Shown here: positions 1 through 8,973 of the stretch, in pieces
Layout of the letters: each line of letters opens with the position of its first letter
How positions within the stretch are numbered: the stretch's first letter is position 1
Source of the DNA: Candidatus Rifleibacteriota bacterium
GTDB taxonomy: Bacteria > Muiribacteriota > Ozemobacteria > Ozemobacterales > Ozemobacteraceae
Assembly: GCA_015233155.1 (NCBI GenBank)
Contig: JADFYG010000002.1
Location: 1-64,000 of the forward strand
Direction of reading: 5' to 3'
Length of the DNA stretch: 64,000 nucleotides
The notes under the pieces: model-generated
Seen by the model: only the letters and a program-made list of their open reading frames with translations
Told to the model about the DNA's origin: nothing
Database searches by the model: none
Program-made: the position numbers and the translations under genes

Positions 1-636
1 CAGTTCCGGGTAGCGGAAAGAGCCAAATCGAAATTAAAAACCCTGGGAATTGATCTGGACAAAAACTCTTATTCCTACGGTGAGATCAAGCAGTTTCACC
101 CCAGCGATAATTTGCCCCTGATATTACGGGCTTTAGACGAGGGCGATGATTCTAAAATGTTGGCAAAGCCCAACTTGCGAGTTCTTGAAGGAGAAGAAGC
201 AAAGGTTACCATCGGAGATCGGATTCCATTGGAAGTCGCAGCGACCGCGCAAACAGATTCCGGGTCAGTGCTAAAACTGAACGCTCAGTTGAGCTGGGTG
301 GATGTAGGTATCAAAATGACGGTAAAAAACGTCGAAGTAAACCCCGACGGCAGTATTCGGATGGGATTAAAGGGCGAAGTGAGTTCGGTGATCTCTACCA
401 CCAAACAGGGCTACCCACAAATCCGCACACGGGAAGCGGAAAGCATGCTCCGGGTGGCTAACGGTGGATGCGTCATCATGGGCGGACTATTGAACCAGGA
501 AGAGCGCGAGACCCAGAACAAGATCCCGTTGATTGGAAATATTCCGCTATTCGGCGGGCTGGCACGAAGCAGAGACAGGCAACACTCGGCCACGGAAATC
601 ATTATGGTTGTGACCGCCAGGGTTGCGAAGGATTAG
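1..636 (+). CDS. Secretin (type II secretion / type IV pilus), C-terminal part
   Basis: The reading frame is open from the first base, so the gene is cut at its 5' end; about 211 residues remain. The remnant carries the secretin core signature (SKMLAKPNLRVLEGEEA, then VTIGDRIPLEV) and ends in the usual strand motif TEIIMVVTARV. Secretins (GspD, PilQ and relatives) form the multimeric outer-membrane gate for type II secretion or type IV pili. Which of the two this is cannot be told, because the N-terminal domains lie outside the window. Prepilin-like genes at 28-32 kb fit either. No lipoprotein or pilotin gene follows; the next gene is a chemoreceptor. Confidence 0.9.
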   Translation, partial: QFRVAERAKSKLKTLGIDLDKNSYSYGEIKQFHPSDNLPLILRALDEGDDSKMLAKPNLRVLEGEEAKVTIGDRIPLEVAATAQTDSGSVLKLNAQLSWVDVGIKMTVKNVEVNPDGSIRMGLKGEVSSVISTTKQGYPQIRTREAESMLRVANGGCVIMGGLLNQEERETQNKIPLIGNIPLFGGLARSRDRQHSATEIIMVVTARVAKD

Positions 637-644
637 AGCCACTC

Positions 645-659
645 CCATATTAAATATGG
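645..659. promoter_or_regulatory. Palindrome upstream of the chemoreceptor promoter
   Basis: CCATATT-A-AATATGG is a perfect 7-bp inverted repeat around one base, starting 9 bp after the secretin stop and about 25 bp before an extended -10 element. It could be an operator for the chemoreceptor gene or a weak transcript-end hairpin; no U-tract follows, so an operator is favoured. Confidence 0.4.
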
Positions 660-683
660 AAGTACCTCGCGATGTCTGCGATA

Positions 684-692
684 TGATATAAT
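684..692 (+). promoter_or_regulatory. Extended -10 promoter element for the chemoreceptor gene
   Basis: TGATATAAT is a full extended -10 (TGn plus TATAAT) 34 bp upstream of the chemoreceptor ATG. The matching -35 region (around 664-669) is poor, as is common for extended -10 promoters. Confidence 0.5.
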
Positions 693-725
693 GGCTCTCG
701 GAGCGTATACCTCGCCTTTTGAATC

Positions 726-2111
726 ATGAAAATTCAAGCAATGTCGTTTCAGATAAAGTTGATTGGTCTGGTGCTTGTGATCCTTCTGATCCCGATCCTG
801 GCAGCAGACTACATTCTGTACAGCGCGAAAAAAATTACTGACAGGAAGGGTGTCATTACTGCCATTGCCGACCTCCCCGGGCAGGAAATGACACGTCTCG
901 ATGTCCTGGCCTTCATCGGCGATCGAAAGCGGGAACTGGACGATATCGAAAATGGCATGATATTGCTCCAGGCACGTACCCGTCTGTTCATGCTCGGATC
1001 TCTTCTTCTGGTTGCATTTGCACTTAGCAGTATCTGGACATTTCTCACAAAAATCGGTGGCCCGATCCGCGATACCATGAGTCGTCTGGCTCGTTTCCAG
1101 AATGAGGAGATTCCACTTGAAGTGGATATGTTCGACTGTTCGCAGGAATTCGACAAATTCTTGCATACCTCTCGCACAATCCTCGCGGAAACTCACTCTA
1201 TCAGCGGTGAACTCAAATTCAAGATAGAACCGTTGACTAACATGACTGTGTTTTCCGACATAGCGATCAATCAGTTCTTCACTGATGTCCAGGAAATTTC
1301 CCGAAGTTCAAACTACATAGCCAATACTCTTGAATCCACGACAGCCAGCATTCAGGAGGTCTCAACTTCCGCTCAAACCATTGCTGATCGATCTCTAAAA
1401 GCCGCCTCCAACAGCGCCAACGCCTCGTCAATCGCTACCGATGGACGCAAGGCCGTGTCGGAGACGCTTGAAGCAATGGAATCGATAAAAGATGAAGTCC
1501 TCGGACTGGAGGGAGTCATCGAAGATCTGAATTCCGCTTCCAAACAGATCGGAGAAATCGTCAACACGATCACTAACATTGCATACCAGACGAATCTCCT
1601 CGCGTTGAACGCAGCCATTGAAGCCGCTCGTGCCGGAGAACACGGCCAGGGTTTCACGGTTGTGGCCGAAGAAGTAAGAAAACTTGCGGAAGAGTCCGGA
1701 GAAGCAGCCGAGGACATAGGAAAAAAAGTTAAAGGCATGCTCGAAAAGACCGGAATCGCCGTTCAGTGCATCAATAAAGGCACCGCACGAGTAAAAGAAG
1801 GGGTGAATGTCGCCAACATCGCCGGCGGTAATCTTACGACTATCGTTTCATCCGTTGACAACGTCAACAAGATGATACAGGACATCAGTAAAGCCAGCAG
1901 TGAACAATCATCAAATATTGATTCGCTGCGCCAAAGTATCGAGAGCATCAGCGGAGCCACCAAGATCACATCCGAAGGTACTCGTAGAGTTGCGGCGGCT
2001 GTAAACGAGCAACTGAATCATATTCGAGACTATTCGAACACCACCAAAGAAGTCATGACGCTGGTGCAATTGATGTCTGATATGCTCGAAAAATTCAATC
2101 TGCGCGACTGA
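726..2111 (+). CDS. Methyl-accepting chemotaxis protein
   Basis: A 461-residue transmembrane chemoreceptor. Membrane segment 1 spans about residues 9-30 and segment 2 about 93-115. They enclose only about 60 periplasmic residues, too short for a standard four-helix or Cache ligand domain, so the sensed signal is unclear. The cytoplasmic part ends in a coiled-coil signalling domain whose hairpin tip has the highly conserved core [20 protein letters not shown] followed by [20 protein letters not shown]; this tip binds CheA and CheW. The HAMP region is degenerate. No other che genes are in the window. No clear Shine-Dalgarno precedes the first ATG; a second in-frame ATG lies five codons further on. 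Confidence 0.95.
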   Translation: MKIQAMSFQIKLIGLVLVILLIPILAADYILYSAKKITDRKGVITAIADLPGQEMTRLDVLAFIGDRKRELDDIENGMILLQARTRLFMLGSLLLVAFALSSIWTFLTKIGGPIRDTMSRLARFQNEEIPLEVDMFDCSQEFDKFLHTSRTILAETHSISGELKFKIEPLTNMTVFSDIAINQFFTDVQEISRSSNYIANTLESTTASIQEVSTSAQTIADRSLKAASNSANASSIATDGRKAVSETLEAMESIKDEVLGLEGVIEDLNSASKQIGEIVNTITNIAYQTNLLALNAAIEAARAGEHGQGFTVVAEEVRKLAEESGEAAEDIGKKVKGMLEKTGIAVQCINKGTARVKEGVNVANIAGGNLTTIVSSVDNVNKMIQDISKASSEQSSNIDSLRQSIESISGATKITSEGTRRVAAAVNEQLNHIRDYSNTTKEVMTLVQLMSDMLEKFNLRD

Positions 2112-2274
2112 TTCAGAGTATCAAGTATCGGACTGAAGGACCATAGGCAATCCGCCAAAAAAACGCAGTTTATCTCCACGAACCTCTCTTTTATTTCCTC
2201 TGTTCTATTCAGTGTTTTTAACAAACACGTAAAGCCATATTCACAGAATGCCGATGAATCCTCTGGAGGATATC

Positions 2275-3336
2275 ATGCCTACCAATTATCTACTTGCATT
2301 GAATCGTGACGAATTTGCCGGAGAGATCACAGCACTCGGTCTTGAGCCATTTCGGGCCAAACAGATCTGGGAATGGATCTTCTCAAAAGGAATCTTTAGT
2401 TTCGACGAGATGAAAAATCTCCCGATAATCGCACGTGAAAAGCTCGCCGCGCGCTTTCCACAGATCCTGCCTCCCATAGAGGATAAGCAGTGCGATCCCG
2501 ACGGAACCATTAAAATCGCTATTACTCTGGGTGACGGTTCCAGAATAGAAGCAGTGGCTCTTCCTGATGACGAAACCGGATCGCTTACATTCTGTATATC
2601 TTCGCAGGTCGGCTGCCCGGTCAAATGCAGTTTCTGCCGAACCGGCACAATGGGATTCAAGCGCAATCTGACGACTGAGGAAATTGTGCTGCAGGTACTA
2701 GCTCTCTCCCGGGAAATGCAGTCAAAACCCACCAACATTGTTTTCATGGGCATGGGTGAGCCGTTCCTGAATCGCCATGCTCTTTTCGCGGCCATTGATA
2801 TCTTGACCAGTCCGAAGGGAATGGGAATGGCAAGCCGTCGACTCACTATATCGACGTCGGGAATACGTGAAGGAATCCTCGAACTCGCGGAACGCCCCGG
2901 CGAAGTAAATCTTGCTGTTTCTCTCCATGCCGCCGATAACGACACACGTTCTCGCCTGATGCCGGTTAACAAGAAGTGTCCCGTCGAACGACTGCGTGAA
3001 GCCGTTCAGGATTACATCAGTAGAACAAATCGCCGGGTTACCTTCGAAATAATATTGTTGAAGGGCATAAATGACGGTCCGGAACACATCATCAATCTGA
3101 TCGAGTTTTGTCAGGGACTCACATGCCATATAAATCTCGTTCGATTTAACCCATATCCCGGATGCCTCTATAAACCCGCGTCTGCAACGGCTGAAAAAGA
3201 GTTTCGAAAAGCCCTGAAGAAAGCTGAAATTGCCGTGACAGTGCGCAAATCGCGCGGTGGCGAGATTCTGGCAGCCTGTGGACAACTCGCAAATGAGCCT
3301 TCCAGCCAGGAGAACGCCCCTCCAACGGAGACCTGA
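2275..3336 (+). CDS. rlmN: 23S rRNA (adenine2503-C2)/tRNA methyltransferase RlmN
   Basis: A 353-residue radical SAM methyltransferase that methylates C2 of A2503 in 23S rRNA, and A37 of some tRNAs. The CxxxCxxC cluster motif reads CPVKCSFC. The second catalytic cysteine that RlmN needs lies near the C-terminus in RGGEILAACGQL. MGMGEP is the SAM-binding motif. An upstream in-frame ATG exists at 2248, but GGAGGA sits four bases before the ATG at 2275, so that start is chosen. The stop is two bases before the PASTA gene start, indicating co-transcription. In many Firmicutes rlmN directly precedes prpC-prkC, and the order here echoes that. Confidence 0.96.
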   Translation: MPTNYLLALNRDEFAGEITALGLEPFRAKQIWEWIFSKGIFSFDEMKNLPIIAREKLAARFPQILPPIEDKQCDPDGTIKIAITLGDGSRIEAVALPDDETGSLTFCISSQVGCPVKCSFCRTGTMGFKRNLTTEEIVLQVLALSREMQSKPTNIVFMGMGEPFLNRHALFAAIDILTSPKGMGMASRRLTISTSGIREGILELAERPGEVNLAVSLHAADNDTRSRLMPVNKKCPVERLREAVQDYISRTNRRVTFEIILLKGINDGPEHIINLIEFCQGLTCHINLVRFNPYPGCLYKPASATAEKEFRKALKKAEIAVTVRKSRGGEILAACGQLANEPSSQENAPPTET

Positions 3337-3338
3337 GT

Positions 3339-4634
3339 ATGGCAAAAAAAGAATCTTGTCTGCTGATAATGGTCAAGATGGTACTCATGTTAACCATCTT
3401 GCTGGCCGCAATTATAGCCGGTGGCCTTTATCTGAAAGACGTCGCGAATGAATATTTCAATCGCGGCGAATCCATAGAAGTTCCTGACTTCCGTGGAAAA
3501 CATCTGGTCGATGTAATCAAGGAAAAACCGGCCGATCTCAACATCGAAAAAAGCGATGAAAAATTCGATCCGCGTTATCCGAAGGATCACGTCATCGCAC
3601 AATATCCAGAGGCAGGTTCGCGCGTAAAACGGAACAAAAAGATCATGCTCACGATTTCCAAGGGGAATAAGCAGGTCACCGTTCCGGACATGATCGAAAA
3701 AAATCCACGAGAATCAGTTTTGGCACTCCTGAATGCCCAGCTTAAAGAAGGCAATCGGGCATACATCTTTTCAGCAAAGACCCCGCGAGAACGCATAATT
3801 ACCCAATCACCGTTACCATTCGCAAGTCACGAAATCAACGGCGGGGTCGATATGCTGATCAGCCTCGGGCCGGGCTCAGTACATGCCCCGTTGCCAAATT
3901 TGATCGGAAAAAGCCTTTCCGACGCGAAAACTACGATTACCGCACTTGGTCTCAAAGAAGGGAAGATCGTCTACAAGAAGGATTCCGCGCATCCCAAGGA
4001 CAAACTTCTCTCCAGTCGCCCTGCACCATATGAAATGGTTGGTGAAGGCACATCCATCGATATGCTTGTATCATCCGGCAATGATCCGGGATCAACCAAT
4101 ACTGACGATCTGAAGCGCTTCGAAATCAAGCTCGATGCTCCTCCGCCACAAAACGGTGAGGCTCCGGCTGTAAACGTTCCAGCGCCACCCCGCATTATTG
4201 TGGGCGACGAAGATAATTCGACGACCGGAAAAGAGAAAAAGCCTCCCAAAACGACAGCAACTTTACCGGCCCAAGCTCAACCCGACATCTCCGCAGCAAA
4301 GCCTGATGTCGACACGGATACTGATACCGATCAACCTGGTCAGACGCCTGAGGAAACACCTGCGGCTGATACCACAAAGCCAGCCGGACCCAAGCCCGGA
4401 AACGACACAACCGTCGCCACCAAGGGCGAAACAACGACCGTTTCCTTCACTATGCCCGATGGATTCATGCCCAAAGAAGTGAAATTCATCATGCTTTCGT
4501 CGCAAGGCCGTCAGGAAGTATATTCCGGTACACACAAACCCCTGGATCTCATTCGGGTGAAAGTGCCGAAACTGCCGGACGCCAAAATTCAGATCTATAT
4601 CAACGATATCTCCATCGAAGAACGAAATTTGTAA
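3339..4634 (+). CDS. Membrane-anchored PASTA-domain protein
   Basis: A 431-residue protein with a short cytoplasmic N-terminus, one transmembrane helix (about residues 8-32), and three tandem PASTA repeats outside the membrane (about 44-110, 112-178 and 182-248). A Pro/Thr-rich linker (about 250-365) and a small beta-rich C-terminal domain (about 366-431) follow. PASTA repeats bind peptidoglycan fragments or lipid II in PrkC/PknB-type kinases and in some penicillin-binding proteins. Here they are not fused to a kinase: a kinase-fold protein is encoded by the next gene. The gene begins two bases after the rlmN stop. It may be the sensor half of a split PASTA kinase; a PBP role is unlikely because no transpeptidase domain is present. 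Confidence 0.88.
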   Translation: MAKKESCLLIMVKMVLMLTILLAAIIAGGLYLKDVANEYFNRGESIEVPDFRGKHLVDVIKEKPADLNIEKSDEKFDPRYPKDHVIAQYPEAGSRVKRNKKIMLTISKGNKQVTVPDMIEKNPRESVLALLNAQLKEGNRAYIFSAKTPRERIITQSPLPFASHEINGGVDMLISLGPGSVHAPLPNLIGKSLSDAKTTITALGLKEGKIVYKKDSAHPKDKLLSSRPAPYEMVGEGTSIDMLVSSGNDPGSTNTDDLKRFEIKLDAPPPQNGEAPAVNVPAPPRIIVGDEDNSTTGKEKKPPKTTATLPAQAQPDISAAKPDVDTDTDTDQPGQTPEETPAADTTKPAGPKPGNDTTVATKGETTTVSFTMPDGFMPKEVKFIMLSSQGRQEVYSGTHKPLDLIRVKVPKLPDAKIQIYINDISIEERNL

Positions 4635-4706
4635 AAAATCCGGAATTCAGCGCTATTCGGATCGCGCAGCTTCGTGACAACGCGAATCAGGGAAGGAAAA
4701 AATCTC

Positions 4707-6062
4707 ATGGCCAACACAATTATCAATGGCAAATACGCCATAAAGACGCAACTCGCGGAAAGTCATCTTTACGATATATTTACGGCCGTCGAGACGGAAA
4801 CCGACACCGACGTTGTAGTCAAGTTGATGAAAGAAGAAGCCTCCGCGGACATAAACCGTGTAAAACTTTTCAACGAGGAAGTGCGCGCCTTCGCGAAGCT
4901 TTCCCACCCCGGAATCGCTCAGATCATGGACATGGACACATCTGATAACCGGCCTTTCGTCGTCACCGAACCGGTAGCGGGCGTCAATCTGCTTACATGG
5001 GCACGACACGAACCTTTGCCGACGTTTGGAACTATAATCAGGATCGTCAGAGATATCGCAACCGTTTTACAATACGCTTTTGATGAGGGGGTAACGCGCC
5101 GGTCAGTCAAATTATCCAACATCATGCGTTGCGATGACGGTAGCATAAAGCTTCTTTCCTTCTCGCTTCCACGACTGTCGCTAGTCGGTCTCGGCTCATC
5201 ATTCGATCTCGCGGCGGGCATTCAATCAGACCTGTTCTTCCTTGGAACCACACTGTTCGAACTGCTCACTGGCGAATCAGCTATCAGAAAACGCGGTGGT
5301 CTCAACGAAACCTGGGACGACATCCTGCGCAGCGCGCTGCGCACGCGTCACGCTCAACTACCTCCGGGAGCAATCGAAAAGATCATCGAAAACGTGGAAC
5401 GCACCCTGACCCGCGATATGAAAAGACGTTTTATCGATCATACCGGCTTTCTTGTCGCAATGGCCGACCTTCTGCACATTGCGGAAGGCGCAGACCGGGC
5501 TCCGCGTGCCGCAACACGACGCGATATGGCTACCGCTTCCGAAGTTGTCGATGCAATCAACGGTCGCCGCCAGCTTGGAAATGCTGCAAACACTAATAGC
5601 AACACAAATGGTTCAAATGGCACACATGCTGCCACGGGCCTTTCTCACGCCTCCGCTCCGATAATTCCCATAGGGAAAGCTGCCTCAGCAGTAAAAGTGG
5701 CTTCTGGCGTAACGCATGGCGCCTCTAATCCCTCCCGCGTCTCAGCGAAAAACGGAACCGCAGGTGGAGCTGTAAATAGCGCAACTGGCCTGACTCGCGG
5801 TTTTGCCACCCCGGCCTTCGATGGCAACGCCGCTCTTGCCCCATCGATTGACAATGATTATGAAGAAGATAATAGCGAAGACGACGATGAAAGACAGTCA
5901 TCTCGCTTCGGACGCCCATTTCTGAAACTTATCAAGGGAGGCAAAAATGCCGCTGAAAGCATAATATGGCGTGCCGCCGATGAAATCACCTGGTACAAGA
6001 ACCCACTAGTGGTCATGGGCGGCGGTCTGCTGTTTATGATTCTGCTCATACTGTTCTGGTAA
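4707..6062 (+). CDS. Tail-anchored Ser/Thr protein kinase-like pseudokinase
   Basis: A 451-residue protein with a kinase fold at residues 1-270. The ATP-contacting Lys39 (DVVVKLMK), the likely helix-C Glu58 (FNEEVRAFAKLSHP) and the helix-F region (QSDLFFLGTTLFELLTG) are recognisable. The glycine-rich loop lacks its glycines. The HRD motif reads RRS (TRRSVKLSNI), so the catalytic Asp is Ser133. DFG reads SFS, so the metal-binding Asp is Ser151. Loss of both Asp residues argues for a pseudokinase. A low-complexity Ala/Ser/Asn/Thr region with an acidic patch leads to a C-terminal membrane helix ending in LLFMILLILFW. GGAAGG ten bases before ATG 4707 supports that start over GTG 4674. It lies between the PASTA gene and rpe, the usual place of prkC. 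Confidence 0.85.
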   Translation: MANTIINGKYAIKTQLAESHLYDIFTAVETETDTDVVVKLMKEEASADINRVKLFNEEVRAFAKLSHPGIAQIMDMDTSDNRPFVVTEPVAGVNLLTWARHEPLPTFGTIIRIVRDIATVLQYAFDEGVTRRSVKLSNIMRCDDGSIKLLSFSLPRLSLVGLGSSFDLAAGIQSDLFFLGTTLFELLTGESAIRKRGGLNETWDDILRSALRTRHAQLPPGAIEKIIENVERTLTRDMKRRFIDHTGFLVAMADLLHIAEGADRAPRAATRRDMATASEVVDAINGRRQLGNAANTNSNTNGSNGTHAATGLSHASAPIIPIGKAASAVKVASGVTHGASNPSRVSAKNGTAGGAVNSATGLTRGFATPAFDGNAALAPSIDNDYEEDNSEDDDERQSSRFGRPFLKLIKGGKNAAESIIWRAADEITWYKNPLVVMGGGLLFMILLILFW

Positions 6063-6101
6063 AATGGCGGCTTCACGTATTTCGTACGGGCCGATGAAAT
6101 C

Positions 6102-6803
6102 ATGACGAAAAACCATATTTCTCCTGACTTTTCGCCAGGGCGTGCTTCATGCACACCCATGGTCGCCCCGTCGATTCTTTCAGCGGATTTTTCGAATCTG
6201 GCAGGCAGCCTTGGAAAAATAGAACAAGCCGGCGCCGACTGGATACATCTGGACGTCATGGACGGCCATTTCGTGCCGAATCTCACATTCGGACCGCCAA
6301 TCATCGCAGCCCTGCGCAGTCTTTCCAGACTGCCTTTCGACGTTCATCTCATGATAGAGCGCCCGGAAGAGTGGCTCGAACTATATCGCAAATCCGGAGC
6401 CGACCGAATCACTTTTCACATAGAAGCATGTAGACACTCCCAACGATATCTCTGCATCATCCGTGAACTGGGTGCCGCATCCGGAATATCGCTCAACCCA
6501 CAGACCGATTTGGACGGCATCGAGTATCTTCTTCCAGTCTGCGATCAAGTATTGATAATGACTGTTAATCCCGGCTTCGGTGGACAAAGTCTGATCGAAC
6601 CGGTCATCGGAAAAATTTCAAAACTGCGATCCATGATAGATAATCTGGGCCTTAAAACGCTGATTGAGGTCGATGGAGGCATAGATCGAAAGAATGCGCG
6701 AAGGATTTTCGATGCGGGAGCCGATGTATTGGTTATGGGGTCTGCCTTTTTCAAGGATGCTGATCCCCGATCTTTAGTCGAAGCGGTAAAAACGCCCTCC
6801 TGA
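6102..6803 (+). CDS. rpe: Ribulose-phosphate 3-epimerase
   Basis: A TIM-barrel epimerase interconverting ribulose 5-phosphate and xylulose 5-phosphate in the pentose phosphate pathway. Clear family motifs are APSILSADF, DWIHLDVMDGHFVPN, MTVNPGFGGQ, EVDGGI and VLVMGSAFF; the metal-binding His and Asp residues are intact. The first ATG gives 233 residues with about 19 extra before the conserved start. An internal ATG at 6159 (MVAPSILSADF) gives a more typical length. Neither has a strong Shine-Dalgarno, so the start is open. In Bacillus rpe lies just downstream of prkC and rsgA; here rsgA is missing from the run. Confidence 0.95.
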   Translation: MTKNHISPDFSPGRASCTPMVAPSILSADFSNLAGSLGKIEQAGADWIHLDVMDGHFVPNLTFGPPIIAALRSLSRLPFDVHLMIERPEEWLELYRKSGADRITFHIEACRHSQRYLCIIRELGAASGISLNPQTDLDGIEYLLPVCDQVLIMTVNPGFGGQSLIEPVIGKISKLRSMIDNLGLKTLIEVDGGIDRKNARRIFDAGADVLVMGSAFFKDADPRSLVEAVKTPS

Positions 6804-6858
6804 ATGTCCGTCGGTTCGCCGTCGACATACGACAGGTCAACCGTTATGAGGTAGCTGA

Positions 6859-8262
6859 ATGCTGGATGGACCTCGCGCACTGCCCGCGCTTCTCCGTGAT
6901 CTGGAGGAGCGATGCGAAGCGTGTCCGGATGATCTTTCCCTTCTGCTGAAACTAGGCCGGTTGCACGCCCGCAACGGTTCGTGGATAGAAGCTGCCAGAA
7001 CATATCGTCGCCTGATTTCAGCCGATCCACAGAACATCTACGGCCTTATCGAGATGGGCGTCTCCCTCTCTCGTCTCGGACGTTTTGACGAAGCACGATT
7101 CCATCTCGAACGTGCCCAGGAAGTAGCCCCCAATTCGCCCACCGTATATATGGCATTCGCGGCATGGCACGAAGCCTCCGATGACCCGGAGGGACAAGTC
7201 GCCTTTTTACAGCGGGCTGCGGCGGCAGCCGATGCATGCATCACAAAGCCGACGGCCACTGCCGCCGATCAAACTGCCGACGCCGTCAGCCTCGCGAAAG
7301 GCAGACCCGAGATTCGTCTTAAGCTCGCCGATGTATTGCGCCGTCACGGCGACTTTGCAGGAGCAATCGCCCAATATCGGGAACTGCTTCGTGCATCCCC
7401 ACATCTGGAAACCGCAAGATTCGCTCTGGCAACGCTGCTCATTAAGCGGGACGATCTGAACGAAGCCATTGAACATCTGCGCGCAATTGTCTCCATAAAT
7501 CCCAGCGCACATGATGCCCATTTGAATCTGGCGCTTTGTCTTTATCGACAGAAAAAATACCAACTCGCCGTTCCATCATTTCTGTGGGCCTTAAAAGGAC
7601 TCAAGAACCATCCCCAGGCACAGTTTCTGCTGGCGCGTTGTTATGAACGTCTGAATGAAGTCGATCGCGCGCTGGTGCTGCTGGAAAAACTGTTCGATGA
7701 ACGACCGGATTCGATTGAGATCGGTTGCGTCCTCGGCGACCTGTTTGAGCGATCAGGGGAACCAGAATCCGCGCGTGATGTATTCGCGCGCCTCGCCGGC
7801 CGCCATCCCAACCGCCCGGATCTGGCAATCCGTAACGCAGAATTTCTGTTGCGGGGAAAACGATTCCAGGCTGCCGCGGACCTTCTCAACGCCCTTTTTG
7901 TGCGTCATCCCGGACACATAGAAGGACATCGACTACTGGCGGATGTATACACGAAATGGGGCAAGATAAAAGAGGCCCTGAGCGAATATAAGAAAACTCT
8001 GCTTGTCAACGAGTCCTATTATCCTGGCTGGATTGGTGCGGCATCTATTTATAGACAAATGGATGACCCACGCGAAGAATATCGATGCCTGCAAAAGGCT
8101 TCGGTTATGGAACCTGACGATATTGACACACTGTTCCGTCTTGGTGAACTCGAACGTCGTCTGAAATTACCGGCAAGTCTCGAACGATTCAGACGTGTGG
8201 TTCAACTATCCCCGGACTCTGATCGCGGGAATGAAGCCGCATATTTCATTCGTCACGCCTGA
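6859..8262 (+). CDS. Tetratricopeptide-repeat protein
   Basis: A 467-residue protein made almost entirely of TPR units, with recurrent patterns such as WIEAARTYRRLISADPQN, GDFAGAIAQYRELLRASP and GKIKEALSEYKKTLLVNE. There is no signal peptide or membrane helix, so it is probably a cytoplasmic scaffold. GAGGT six bases before the ATG supports the start. It is the last gene of the rlmN-rpe run and converges with the methyltransferase gene after only 11 bp, without a visible terminator. Its partners are unknown; membership of this locus suggests, but does not prove, a link to the PASTA/pseudokinase pair. Confidence 0.85.
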   Translation: MLDGPRALPALLRDLEERCEACPDDLSLLLKLGRLHARNGSWIEAARTYRRLISADPQNIYGLIEMGVSLSRLGRFDEARFHLERAQEVAPNSPTVYMAFAAWHEASDDPEGQVAFLQRAAAAADACITKPTATAADQTADAVSLAKGRPEIRLKLADVLRRHGDFAGAIAQYRELLRASPHLETARFALATLLIKRDDLNEAIEHLRAIVSINPSAHDAHLNLALCLYRQKKYQLAVPSFLWALKGLKNHPQAQFLLARCYERLNEVDRALVLLEKLFDERPDSIEIGCVLGDLFERSGEPESARDVFARLAGRHPNRPDLAIRNAEFLLRGKRFQAAADLLNALFVRHPGHIEGHRLLADVYTKWGKIKEALSEYKKTLLVNESYYPGWIGAASIYRQMDDPREEYRCLQKASVMEPDDIDTLFRLGELERRLKLPASLERFRRVVQLSPDSDRGNEAAYFIRHA

Positions 8263-8273
8263 CTCCACCCTGT

Positions 8274-8954
8274 TTAGCATCTGGCCGGCTTTTCGGCGAT
8301 GATGATCAGCTCTCTGATTTCATGAGTACGATTATCGACGGTACGCATGATCATTTCACAGGAAATGAGTTTCAACATCCCGATCAACTCTGAAACTTCA
8401 TCAGGGTCGGTAAAGCGATTATAACCTTCCCCCAAAAGTGGCCCCTCGGAGACTATCCAGGCATTATGCCCCACTTCTGTACCGGTTCCGTCCCCGTAAC
8501 AGCCGCGTGAAAATGTTCGCGAGAACATTCTACCACCTGGTTTTAATACTCTATAAATATTTTGATAGATGGTCCTGGACTCTTCGAAAGAGTTGCAGCA
8601 AATGGCTTCGTTATCCACAACCGCATCAAACGAATCATCTTCGTACGGCAGATTTATAAGTTCGCCGACACATAGTTCACCTTGCCAACCGGAAGGAAAA
8701 GCATTATCCAGAGCTTTTTTTGCACGATCGATAGCTGCGGAAGAACCATCGATCCCGCATACCTGAAAGCCTTCACGGCCAAAAAAGAGCAGATTACATC
8801 CGGGCCCGCACCCTACTTCAAGAATACGTCGCTGTCCACGATTCTTCTCTGTCGCAAATGTGCGGGCAATGAAACGAACCAGTTCTTCTCCAGGATATGT
8901 TCCCCATGCCCGATTTGATTGAAATATTTTCTCCCAGACCGGATCCCATGACAT
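8274..8954 (-). CDS. Class I SAM-dependent methyltransferase
   Basis: A 226-residue Rossmann-type methyltransferase. Motif I is ILEVGCGPGCNLLFF, the acidic residue ending strand 2 is in VCGIDGSS, and the later motif LPYEDDSFDAVVDNEAI is typical. Substrate is unknown. It starts 19 bp after the stop of the FAD-dependent dehydrogenase gene and is probably the last gene of that operon. That context hints at a small-molecule or amino-acid-derived substrate, by inference only. Confidence 0.88.
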   Translation of the reverse strand: MSWDPVWEKIFQSNRAWGTYPGEELVRFIARTFATEKNRGQRRILEVGCGPGCNLLFFGREGFQVCGIDGSSAAIDRAKKALDNAFPSGWQGELCVGELINLPYEDDSFDAVVDNEAICCNSFEESRTIYQNIYRVLKPGGRMFSRTFSRGCYGDGTGTEVGHNAWIVSEGPLLGEGYNRFTDPDEVSELIGMLKLISCEMIMRTVDNRTHEIRELIIIAEKPARC

Positions 8955-8973
8955 GTTCGTTTCTCCGGAATAC

